In this document: positions 23,369 to 30,769 of the stretch, piece by piece
Position numbering within the stretch: position 1 is the first letter of the stretch
Layout: the number at the start of each line of letters is the position of its first letter
DNA from: JANWLD01 sp036276695
GTDB lineage: Bacteria; Patescibacteriota; Saccharimonadia; Saccharimonadales; 2-12-FULL-41-12
Assembly (NCBI GenBank): GCA_036276695.1
Contig: DASUOI010000006.1
Location: forward strand, 1-31,861
Reading direction: 5' to 3'
Length of the DNA: 31,861 nucleotides
Notes under the pieces: generated by a model
What the model was told of the DNA's origin: nothing
Seen by the model: the letters and a program-made list of their open reading frames with translations, nothing else
The model's database searches: none
Made by a program: the position numbers and the translations under genes

Positions 23369-24646
23369 TTATTCAGGTTGCTGCCGGTGGCCGATGTCGG
23401 TTCGGTATTGCATTCCATCAAATTTGACCAGCTCGACACCCGCATAAGCTTTTTTGACAGCTTCTTCTAGTGTCTTACCAGTAGCTGTTACATTTAAAAC
23501 TCTGCCACCGGCTGTAACAAGGTCGCTGCCTTGTTTTTTTGTCCCTGCATGGAATACTACTATGTCGTTAAGTTTTTCAGCATCTTCTATACCGGTTATC
23601 ACATCACCCTTTGAGGACGTCTCAGGATATCCTGCTGATGCTAATACTACCGAAACAGCGTAACCATCCATCCAGGAAATGTCAGCTTCATCCAATTTAC
23701 CTTTGGCGCAGTTTTCAAGCAACTGATATAGGTCGCTGTCCAGCAGCCTCATATAAACTTCTGCTTCGGGGTCGCCGAACCTGGAATTAAACTCGACTAC
23801 TCTTATGTCCCTGCGATTTATCATCAAGCCGGGGTACAGGCATCCTACGAATTCAGCCCCCATATTTTTTAAACCGTTTATTGCCGGGTAAACTATTTTT
23901 TTGCGGACTAGCTCCATACTTTCTTTGTTTACCCATGGGACAGGCGCTATGACGCCCATGCCGCCGGTGTTAGGACCCTTGTCTCCATCAAAAATCTGTT
24001 TATGATCCTGGGAGGACGGAAACATTACTGCCTTGTGGCCGTCTGATAATGCATGTGTCGAAACTTCCTGTCCTTCTAAAAAATCTTCAATAACAACTTT
24101 ATTCCCCGCCCTGCCAAATGTTTTTTGGACCATTATATTTCTTACTGCAGCTTCTGCCTCCGCGTGATTTTCGGCAACAACGACACCTTTTCCAGCAGCG
24201 AGGCCATCGGCTTTGATAACTATTGGAAGGCTTTTTGATTTTATATATCTTATTGCTTCTTCAGGCTTGTCAAAATTTTTATATTCTGCTGTTGGTATAG
24301 ATTCGTCTTTCATAAGGTCTTTTGAAAAAGCCTTGGATGATTCTATTCGCGTAGCTTCCTTAGACGACCCAAAAATTAGAAGATTATTTTTTCTAAATAG
24401 ATCTGCAACTCCTGCCTCGCTGGCTGCTTCTTGGCCGATTACTGTCAAATCAATCTTCTTTGATTTTGCGAACTCGAGCAGCTTTTTACCATCTATAAAA
24501 TCTATATCTACATTTTCGCCAACAAGTGCAGTCCCTGCGTTTCCAGGGGCGATATAAACTTTACTGACCTGCGGGGAGTTGCTAAGCTTCCAGGCAAGCG
24601 AATGTTCCCTGCCTCCCGAGCCTATGACTAATACTTTTTTTCCCAT
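23369..24646 (-). CDS. purD: Phosphoribosylamine-glycine ligase (GAR synthetase)
   Basis: PurD joins glycine to phosphoribosylamine, the second step of the pathway. The 425 residues are full length. The N-domain has VLVIGSGGREHSLAWKL and VYIAPGNAGT; the ATP-grasp domain has LPIVIKADGLAAGKGVVVA, FLEGQEVSTHALSDG and KQIFDGDKGPNTGGMGVI; and VVEFNSRFGDPEAEVYMRLL carries the metal-binding Glu and Asn. The C-terminal SVVLASAGYPETSSKGD completes the family pattern. It is the last gene of purF-purN-purD, 3 bp after purN. No convincing terminator follows on this strand. Confidence 0.97.
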   Translation of the reverse strand: MGKKVLVIGSGGREHSLAWKLSNSPQVSKVYIAPGNAGTALVGENVDIDFIDGKKLLEFAKSKKIDLTVIGQEAASEAGVADLFRKNNLLIFGSSKEATRIESSKAFSKDLMKDESIPTAEYKNFDKPEEAIRYIKSKSLPIVIKADGLAAGKGVVVAENHAEAEAAVRNIMVQKTFGRAGNKVVIEDFLEGQEVSTHALSDGHKAVMFPSSQDHKQIFDGDKGPNTGGMGVIAPVPWVNKESMELVRKKIVYPAINGLKNMGAEFVGCLYPGLMINRRDIRVVEFNSRFGDPEAEVYMRLLDSDLYQLLENCAKGKLDEADISWMDGYAVSVVLASAGYPETSSKGDVITGIEDAEKLNDIVVFHAGTKKQGSDLVTAGGRVLNVTATGKTLEEAVKKAYAGVELVKFDGMQYRTDIGHRQQPE

Positions 24647-24649
24647 ATT

Positions 24650-25321
24650 TTAATTATATTTATTTTTTAAAAAATAATTTACATCATCCGCTAAATATTT
24701 CTTTTCTGACTCCTTGACTCTTTCAAACAAGCTCTCAGGTGTGTCGCCGTCAAGTATCTTTACTTTATGCTCGGTTATTATAGGGCCGTCGTCGTATTCG
24801 TCATCTACTGCAAAAATGCAATGTCCGGCCACTGTCTGGTTAGTTTCTAGTGTCTTAGCTTGTACTTTTACGCCGAAAAGTCCTTTGGTGACTGGCAGAA
24901 GCCCCGGGTGGGTATTGAACATATTTGACTCAAAGACCGAGTTCAAGTTTTTACTCCAGCCATATTTTGAAACAATCTTACTGCCTACCTTTTTCATATA
25001 GCCCAGTAGAAAGACAATATCAACTTTGTTATCGGATAAAGCTTGTAATATGGCTTCCTCTTCTGCTTTTGTTTGTGTTCCAGGTGTTACGGTCTCCATG
25101 GCTTTTGGCGGGTAGTTTGACTTGCCTATGTGAAGTGCTTTGATATTCTGATTGTTTGCTTTGTTAATGTTTCTTACTTTATCTATTACACCAGCTTTAG
25201 ATACATTGGATATGACTAAAACTACTTCTGCAGAAATTTTTCCTGTAATAGTAGAATTAATAAAACTTTCTGCGGTTGTACCGCCGCCGGATGCCAGTAT
25301 GGCTATGCGAGGCTTCGCCAT
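24650..25321 (-). CDS. purN: Phosphoribosylglycinamide formyltransferase
   Basis: PurN transfers the formyl group of 10-formyl-THF to GAR. The phosphate loop is ILASGGGTTAES (usual LxSGxGSNxQ). The catalytic Asn136 and His138 are in MFNTHPGLLP, followed by KGLFG and AGHCIF, and Asp177 sits in DDEYDDGPII. At 223 residues it is slightly longer than the usual ~190-212, with an insertion around residues 62-85 (SNYPPKAMETVTPGTQTKAE) that many homologues lack. It sits between purF and purD with 3-bp gaps on both sides. The formate donor would come from the folD/fchA pair just upstream. Confidence 0.93.
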   Translation of the reverse strand: MAKPRIAILASGGGTTAESFINSTITGKISAEVVLVISNVSKAGVIDKVRNINKANNQNIKALHIGKSNYPPKAMETVTPGTQTKAEEEAILQALSDNKVDIVFLLGYMKKVGSKIVSKYGWSKNLNSVFESNMFNTHPGLLPVTKGLFGVKVQAKTLETNQTVAGHCIFAVDDEYDDGPIITEHKVKILDGDTPESLFERVKESEKKYLADDVNYFLKNKYN

Positions 25322-25324
25322 TGT

Positions 25325-26785
25325 TTATATTGAAGCCTCTGACCTGTGTATTGCACTGTCGTGCTTTTTTGCCCTGTTGAGAGGACGACCGCCCTCGTAG
25401 GATATTGCATCTGCTCTGTCGCCGATAGGTACAGGATAAACTCCGTCAAAACAAGAAGTGCAAAACTGCTCTTTATCCAGCCCTGTTGCAGCTATCATTC
25501 CGTCATACGAGAGAAAGTGCAGCGAATCAGCTCCGACGTGCTTTGTTATCTCTTTCACGCTCATTTTTGCAGCTATAAGATCACCTTGTTTAGGTGTGTT
25601 TATACCGTAAAAATCAGGAAACTTAACAGGAGGAGATGTAACCATAAGATGTACTTCTGTTGCTCCGGAATGACGTAGCATACTGACTACTTGCTGCATG
25701 GTAGTGCCTCTTACGATTGAATCATCTACCAGTGCGACTTTTTTGCCTTTTAGGCTGTCTATCACTGGGTTTAATTTCATTTTCAGATCTCTTTTGCGGA
25801 GTTCAGCGGTCGGGCGGATGAATGTTCTATTTATGTAACGGTTCTTAACCAAGCCGATCTCTATCGGGATACCGCTTTCTTTTGAAAAACCTATGCATGC
25901 CGGTACTGATGAATCCGGTACGGGTATTATCACATCGGCGTCTATTTTATTTTCCTTAGCTAGTTGTCGTCCGAAATTTTCCCGAACAGTATTCACACTT
26001 TTGCCTAGAAGTATGCTGTCCGGACGGGCAAAGTAAACAAATTCAAAAATATCAAGCTTTTGCTGCGGTTTTCTAATCTGCTTGGAAGTTATGCCTCGTT
26101 CGTCTATCAATGCGACTTCTCCAGGCTTTACGTCTCGCTCAAATTCAGCTCCGATTGTTTCAAAAGCGCATGTCTCGGACGCTACGACATAACCTGAGTC
26201 TAATTTGCCGAGCGAAAGCGGGCGTATGCCGTATTCGTCCCGGAAAACTACCAAACCATCCTTATCCATAGCGACAGAAGAAAATACCCCTTCAAATAAG
26301 GGGTATGCTTTGATAACTGCTTCATAAAGACTGAGCCCGCTGCGTATGTGCACTTCGATTGCTGCTGCCATCATTCCCGAATCGTTAAGCTCGTCGGTAG
26401 GTATGTTGTGGGCCGCTAAAAATTTTTCGAGCTTTTTAGTTGTCGGTAGATTGCCGTTATGGGCAAAAGAAAAACCGTTGTGGTTTCCCATCAACGGCTG
26501 GTTATAAATAGCGTCTCTACCCCCCGACGTAGAATAGCGGTTATGACCTATTGCGATATGTCCCGGGAGTACCTGAAGGTGTTCTTCCCTGTATACGTTT
26601 GCTACAAGTCCGAAATCAGCATGCCGGTAAAGCTTTTTTCCGTCAGATGTGGCGATTCCTGAACTTTCCTGCCCTCTGTGCTGCATTGACCATAATGAGT
26701 AGTAAGCTAGACGGGCAGCTTCAGAACTGGCACCAAAAGTACCAAATACCGCACATTTCTCTCGTAGCTTGTCGTCGTTATGCAT
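25325..26785 (-). CDS. purF: Amidophosphoribosyltransferase
   Basis: PurF commits PRPP to purine synthesis by transferring ammonia from glutamine. The 486-residue protein has a short propeptide (10 residues) before the N-terminal nucleophile Cys11, as in the processed Bacillus type. The glutaminase shows SMQHRGQESSGIA, GHNRYSTSGG and FAHNGNLP. The phosphoribosyltransferase domain has VYFARPDS, RTFIRPTAELR and the PRPP loop VALVDDSIVRGTT. The C-terminal CTSCFDG retains two of the four Fe-S cysteines known in B. subtilis, but the other two positions appear to be Phe (before EFVYFARPDS) and Asp (KFPDFYGI). The start is the ATG after its own promoter. Confidence 0.97.
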   Translation of the reverse strand: MHNDDKLREKCAVFGTFGASSEAARLAYYSLWSMQHRGQESSGIATSDGKKLYRHADFGLVANVYREEHLQVLPGHIAIGHNRYSTSGGRDAIYNQPLMGNHNGFSFAHNGNLPTTKKLEKFLAAHNIPTDELNDSGMMAAAIEVHIRSGLSLYEAVIKAYPLFEGVFSSVAMDKDGLVVFRDEYGIRPLSLGKLDSGYVVASETCAFETIGAEFERDVKPGEVALIDERGITSKQIRKPQQKLDIFEFVYFARPDSILLGKSVNTVRENFGRQLAKENKIDADVIIPVPDSSVPACIGFSKESGIPIEIGLVKNRYINRTFIRPTAELRKRDLKMKLNPVIDSLKGKKVALVDDSIVRGTTMQQVVSMLRHSGATEVHLMVTSPPVKFPDFYGINTPKQGDLIAAKMSVKEITKHVGADSLHFLSYDGMIAATGLDKEQFCTSCFDGVYPVPIGDRADAISYEGGRPLNRAKKHDSAIHRSEASI

Positions 26786-26804
26786 AGATAAAATACGTAG
26801 TTAA

Positions 26805-26833
26805 ATTATAAGTTATTTAGATACGTTTGTCTA
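26805..26833 (-). promoter_or_regulatory. Promoter of purF-purN-purD with overlapping inverted repeat
   Basis: On the minus strand TAGACA (26828-26833, 5/6), a 17-nt spacer and a perfect TATAAT (26805-26810) lie 19 nt before the purF ATG. TTTAGA (26816-26821) and TCTAAA (26830-26835) form an inverted repeat covering the -35 box and part of the spacer, a possible operator. The repeat begins just after the folD stop. Confidence 0.65.
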
Positions 26834-26835
26834 AA

Positions 26836-27552
26836 CTAAAGTTTTAACATTGCAGACTTTGCAGCTTGGCTGAGTAAAACTGAAGTAGTTACCGGCCCTA
26901 CGCCGCCCGGCACCGGAGATATTGCTGATGCAACTTTGCTGACATTTTCAAAATCTACATCTCCGACCATTTTGCCTTCTACGAAATTCGTACCCACATC
27001 TATTACGATAGAGTTTTCATTAACCATGTCTGCGGTAACCAGGCCTGGCTTGCCAGCCGCACTGATAATTATGTCGGCGATTTTTGTAAACCGGCTGATG
27101 TTCTTAGTTTTTGAATGACATATCGTAACTGTTGCGTTTTCTTCCAGAAGCAAATGAGCCAAGGGTTTTCCTACTACCGTACTTCTGCCTATCACCACTA
27201 TATTTTTTTCTGGCAGCTCAACATCATAATATTTTAAAAGCTGAATTACCGCTTCGGCTGTCGCCGGCTTATATAAAGGCACACCCGCAAATAATTTGCC
27301 CAGATTCTCCGGTGTCTGGCAGTCAATGTCTTTAGCAGGATCTATAGTCTCGCCAATCACGCCGTTGGCTTCATCAGCACTCGAAACCACTTCGATATTT
27401 AGCTTAGAGGCCTTTTTTTCAATTGCCTGCCTATATGATGCGGAACTTGGCTCGTCCGGTAATAAGATAGCTATTTTCCCCCTGTTGGAATTCTTAGCTG
27501 TTCCCTCGTCGATTTTTTCTGCTACCGGTTTACCGTAAAGTATCTTAACCAT
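26836..27552 (-). CDS. folD: Methylenetetrahydrofolate dehydrogenase FolD, shortened
   Basis: FolD normally oxidises 5,10-methylene-THF and hydrolyses the methenyl product. The NADP domain is intact: VVIGRSTVVGKPLAHLL (119-135), ADIIISAAGKPG, VIDVGTNFVEGKMVGDV and PVPGGVGPVTTSVL. The N-terminal catalytic domain is reduced: 238 residues against about 285. The usual VQLPLP segment with its catalytic Gln is deleted; the sequence goes from NGVIGE straight to IDPAKDID. The YxxxK motif is altered (YRQAI, no Lys at the expected place). These residues are needed for the cyclohydrolase half-reaction in known FolD, and a separate cyclohydrolase gene lies 4 bp upstream. I infer a dehydrogenase-only FolD. 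Confidence 0.88.
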   Translation of the reverse strand: MVKILYGKPVAEKIDEGTAKNSNRGKIAILLPDEPSSASYRQAIEKKASKLNIEVVSSADEANGVIGETIDPAKDIDCQTPENLGKLFAGVPLYKPATAEAVIQLLKYYDVELPEKNIVVIGRSTVVGKPLAHLLLEENATVTICHSKTKNISRFTKIADIIISAAGKPGLVTADMVNENSIVIDVGTNFVEGKMVGDVDFENVSKVASAISPVPGGVGPVTTSVLLSQAAKSAMLKL

Positions 27553-27556
27553 GCTT

Positions 27557-28111
27557 TTAGGCGCCTAGTTTCTTATAAAGTTTATCGACTCGCTCAAGAA
27601 GCTCATAGCAATAGTCCCTGCTTTCCTCCGCATTTTTCGGGTTGATTGCCAATGCGTCCAGGTTGGTGGTAATCATGGCTTGAGAGGATCTGACGGAAGC
27701 TTTTAAATTAGCCAGCGATACGATTAAATCCGCTTTTAAAAGCGGGTTAAATTTGGAGTAATTCACTTCACAAAAAGAAATCAGCTCTTCGCAAACCCCA
27801 ATAATATCTATGCTCGGGTTTAATGCTTTTATCAGGGATTCCTCGATTTTTGTCTCATCCTTTGTTTTATAAGCACTGCTTACTTCTGCATAAGCTTTGG
27901 CGTCTGCTTCAGCCAAATCAAGAAAAGTTTTTACTCTTTGAGACAAAGTATCAATATTGCTAATAATGTTCTTATCTTTCGTATACTCGCAAACCATTTT
28001 CAATTGGGCGGATGCTACAGCTCCGTTTAATGCTGCTACCGCGCCGCCACCTGGAGTCGGCCGTTTTGCTCCCAAATCATCAAGAAAGCCAGCAATACTT
28101 TCATCTCTCAT
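27557..28111 (-). CDS. fchA: Methenyltetrahydrofolate cyclohydrolase / cyclodeaminase family protein
   Basis: This protein belongs to the FTCD C-terminal domain family, which includes clostridial FchA (5,10-methenyl-THF + H2O to 10-formyl-THF). FLDDLGAKRPTPGGGAVAAL near the N-terminus is the diagnostic motif (PTPGGG), split here as FLDDLGAK and RPTPGGGAVAAL. The remaining all-helical protein (about 184 residues) has KADLIVSLANLKASVRSSQ, typical of the family. I start at the ATG at 28111, where TACAAT lies 6 nt upstream; an in-frame TTG at 28117 abuts that hexamer. It sits between purE and folD, which fits a role in feeding 10-formyl-THF to PurN. Confidence 0.85.
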   Translation of the reverse strand: MRDESIAGFLDDLGAKRPTPGGGAVAALNGAVASAQLKMVCEYTKDKNIISNIDTLSQRVKTFLDLAEADAKAYAEVSSAYKTKDETKIEESLIKALNPSIDIIGVCEELISFCEVNYSKFNPLLKADLIVSLANLKASVRSSQAMITTNLDALAINPKNAEESRDYCYELLERVDKLYKKLGA

Positions 28112-28138
28112 AACCAAATTGTACCACTTACGCTCTAG

Positions 28139-28618
28139 TTACTGGATAGCTCTGTCGTCTTCCAGCACTTGGTCATGTTGGCTTTTTCTGAATTGTTCGT
28201 ATTTTTTCAGCAGTCCGTCGTCTTGGACGGCTAGGATTTCAATAGCCATTAATGCCGCATTTTTAGCTCCGTTTTCCGGCATCGTAGCTAAAGGTACGCC
28301 GGGCGGCATTTTTATATTTGACCACAATGCTTCATGGTCATGCGGATTTTTTTTAATAGGTACGGCCAGGACAGGCAAGGTTGTGTGCGAAGCAGTCATT
28401 CCCGGCAAGTGCGCCGAGCCTCCGGCTCCGGCAATTATTACCTTTATCCCGCGCTCTCTAGCTTTTTCCGCATACTCGTTCATTTCATCAGGGGTTCTAT
28501 GGGCAGAAACTATCCTTACTTCGTGCTCTATATCAAACTCCTTTAAAACATCAGATGCGGTCTGCATAACTTCCAGGTCGGACTTTGACCCCATTATTAT
28601 TCCTATCTTTGCACTCAT
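28139..28618 (-). CDS. purE: N5-carboxyaminoimidazole ribonucleotide mutase (class I PurE)
   Basis: PurE moves the carboxyl group of N5-CAIR (made by PurK) to give CAIR. The 159-residue protein shows IGIIMGSKSDLEVM, SAHRTP (38-43, active-site His), IIAGAGGSAHLPGM (61-74), and VPLATMPENGAKNAALMAI. The last is the class I VATVAIGxxxAxNAALLA segment with Met-Pro-Glu in place of the usual motif. The presence of purK supports class I. Its ATG overlaps the purK stop (ATGA). Confidence 0.96.
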   Translation of the reverse strand: MSAKIGIIMGSKSDLEVMQTASDVLKEFDIEHEVRIVSAHRTPDEMNEYAEKARERGIKVIIAGAGGSAHLPGMTASHTTLPVLAVPIKKNPHDHEALWSNIKMPPGVPLATMPENGAKNAALMAIEILAVQDDGLLKKYEQFRKSQHDQVLEDDRAIQ

Positions 28619-29742
28619 ATGCTTATTAGGCTCCTTGCTTTTCTAGCTTTATCTATTGCTTCTTCTATTGTACCTGCTACCGCATTAATATGTCCCATCT
28701 TTCTATCAACTTTAGTCGGTGATTTACCGTAAATGTAAACCTTGACTCCTTTTATGCTCTCAGCTTCTTCTACTCCCTTTAGTTCTACAGGCCCGTCCCG
28801 CTCGCCTAAGATATTGACCATTGCAACGGATGGCTGTGACATTTTAGCCGGAGACAGTCCCATTCCGGTGATGGCTCTTATATGCTGTTCAAATTGAGAG
28901 GTTTCACACCCGTCCATAGTGTAGTGGCCGGAGTTGTGTACTCTCGGGGCAATCTCGTTTATAAGTATGTTATTTTCTTCATCTAAGAACATTTCCACTC
29001 CGTAAACACCTGCTCCGTCCAGGCTGGCGACAACTTTTTCCGCTAGGTTTTTTGCATTTTCATTGATGCTTTCATCTATTTTTGCCGGCGCATAAACGTA
29101 GGTGCATATATTCCGCTCATGCACAGTTTCAACGACCGGATAGCTAACGATCTTTCCATGTATGTCTCTGGCTGCCATTACAGCAAGTTCTTTTTTGAAA
29201 TTTATAATTTTTTCGATATAAATCTCTCTGCCTGCAAACTCTTCAAAAGATTGTTTAAGAGCCTCGGCAGAATCAATATATCTATTACCCCGGCCGTCAT
29301 AAGCATCTTTTTTTGATTTTAAAATTGCTTTTTTTCCAAATTTTTCAAAAATTTCTTCTGCTTGGCCGAAACTGCTGACTTCTTTAAACTCTGCGGTAGG
29401 AATTTTGTTGCGGGCTAAGAACTTTTTCTGCTCGTATTTATTTTGTATTAATTCGATAGTTTCCGGCAGCGGATTTATATTTTTATCTTTGTATTTTTTA
29501 AGTACATCCGTATCTATGTGCTCTATCTCAATGGTAAAAAAATCTGACTTCTCTATAACCTCGCTTATAAGACCGCCGTCTTTCCAGCTGCCTACTATCT
29601 GCTCGGCTCCTACCTGAGCTGCCGGGCAGTTTGGTGCAGGGTCAAGCACAATTACTTTAAAACCAAGTTTTATGGCTTCTTCCGTAAGCATGCGTCCAAG
29701 CTGTCCGCCGGAAACTATGCCAACTGTTTTTTTCTCTGTCAT
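28615..29742 (-). CDS. purK: 5-(carboxyamino)imidazole ribonucleotide synthase
   Basis: PurK uses ATP and bicarbonate to carboxylate AIR. It is an ATP-grasp enzyme of 375 residues. The N-domain starts VGIVSGGQLGRMLTEEA and contains VLDPAPNCPAAQVG. The central part has IEIEHIDTDVLKKY (usual TxExExV), KKAILKSKKDAYDGRGNRYI (ATP binding) and EKIINFKKELAVMAARD. The C-terminal half has GVYGVEMFLDEENNILINEIAPRVHNSGHYT, with the metal-binding residues, and SQFEQHIRAITG. It leads the purK-purE-fchA-folD run. TACAAT lies 9 nt before the ATG. Confidence 0.96.
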   Translation of the reverse strand: MTEKKTVGIVSGGQLGRMLTEEAIKLGFKVIVLDPAPNCPAAQVGAEQIVGSWKDGGLISEVIEKSDFFTIEIEHIDTDVLKKYKDKNINPLPETIELIQNKYEQKKFLARNKIPTAEFKEVSSFGQAEEIFEKFGKKAILKSKKDAYDGRGNRYIDSAEALKQSFEEFAGREIYIEKIINFKKELAVMAARDIHGKIVSYPVVETVHERNICTYVYAPAKIDESINENAKNLAEKVVASLDGAGVYGVEMFLDEENNILINEIAPRVHNSGHYTMDGCETSQFEQHIRAITGMGLSPAKMSQPSVAMVNILGERDGPVELKGVEEAESIKGVKVYIYGKSPTKVDRKMGHINAVAGTIEEAIDKARKARSLISI

Positions 29743-29751
29743 CTGTTACTC

Positions 29752-29804
29752 ATTGTATAATTAATTTAAAGATCTCAGAAATTATTCGGTTTTTGTATTA
29801 CAAT
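29752..29804. promoter_or_regulatory. Divergent start region of purK (-) and purC (+)
   Basis: The 70-bp gap carries TACAAT on the minus strand (29752-29757, 9 nt before the purK ATG) and TACAAT on the plus strand (29799-29804, 8 nt before the purC ATG). Neither has a good -35 box at 16-18 nt, so an activator or a non-standard sigma interaction is possible. Confidence 0.4.
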
Positions 29805-29812
29805 ATAAGTAT

Positions 29813-30769
29813 ATGGAGCAAACTCTTACTGGGACGGATTTCGAGTTTTCCGGCCAGACAGGCGTATATCACGGCAAAGTCCGGGACGTTTACAGTATAG
29901 GCGAGAAGATAGTGGTCGTAACGACGGATCGAATCAGCGCATTTGATGTAGTTAGCAAACAAGGCATACCCTACAAAGGCCAGGTTTTAAATCAAATCGC
30001 CAGCTGGCAGTTGGAACAGACAAAAGACATTGTTCCGAACTGGGCGGACGGAGTACCTGACCCAAACGTTACTCTAGGCAAGAAAGCTAAAGTTTTCCCT
30101 ATCGAGGTTATTGTACGCGGTTATCTTGCGGGTAGTGCCTGGCGTTCGTATAAGGCTGGTTCACGCAATCTGTGCGGAAATAAATTACCTGAGGGGATGA
30201 CGGAAAATCAAAAATTTGAAAGCCCCCTTATCACGCCTACTACTAAAGCTGAGCAGGGGCACGATCAAGACATAACTCCGGATGAAATAGTTGCGCAAGG
30301 CTTGATAACTAAAGAAGAATGGGCTCAAATAAGCGAATACGCCCTAAAGCTATTTGCGCGAGGCTCAGAGATTGCCGCTAAACAGAATCTTATTCTGGTT
30401 GATACGAAATATGAATTCGGCAAGTTGCCTGACGAGCAAATTATCCTGCTTGATGAACTACATACTCCCGATAGCTCCAGGTTCTTCTACGCTGACAGTT
30501 ACGATGAAAAATTCGCTGTAGGCGAGCCGCAGCATCAGCTTAGCAAGGAGTTTATTCGGGAATGGCTTGCGAGCCAAGGTTACAAAGGCGAAACGCCCGA
30601 TTGGCCGGTTATGCCTGACGATATCATAAAAGAAGTTTCAGATCGTTATATAGAACTGTACGAAAAAATCACCGGAAATATATTTGTTAGACCGGTGCTG
30701 AAGGAAGACATAGCTGAACGGATTAAACGCAATATAAGCTCGGTTTTAGAGCAGCAAGGAGTAAACTAA
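29813..30769 (+). CDS. purC: Phosphoribosylaminoimidazole-succinocarboxamide synthase
   Basis: PurC couples CAIR to aspartate with ATP to give SAICAR. The 318 residues correspond to the long (yeast Ade1-like) form, not the ~237-residue E. coli form. Motifs are GKVRDVYSIG, TTDRISAFDVV (usual DRxSAFD), GKKAKVFPIEVIVRGYLAGSAW with the conserved VRG, SPLITPTTKAEQGHDQ, and LILVDTKYEFGK. ADSYDEKF and QLSKEFIREWL belong to the C-terminal part typical of the long form. Its TAA shares a base with the purB ATG (TAATG). Confidence 0.96.
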   Translation: MEQTLTGTDFEFSGQTGVYHGKVRDVYSIGEKIVVVTTDRISAFDVVSKQGIPYKGQVLNQIASWQLEQTKDIVPNWADGVPDPNVTLGKKAKVFPIEVIVRGYLAGSAWRSYKAGSRNLCGNKLPEGMTENQKFESPLITPTTKAEQGHDQDITPDEIVAQGLITKEEWAQISEYALKLFARGSEIAAKQNLILVDTKYEFGKLPDEQIILLDELHTPDSSRFFYADSYDEKFAVGEPQHQLSKEFIREWLASQGYKGETPDWPVMPDDIIKEVSDRYIELYEKITGNIFVRPVLKEDIAERIKRNISSVLEQQGVN

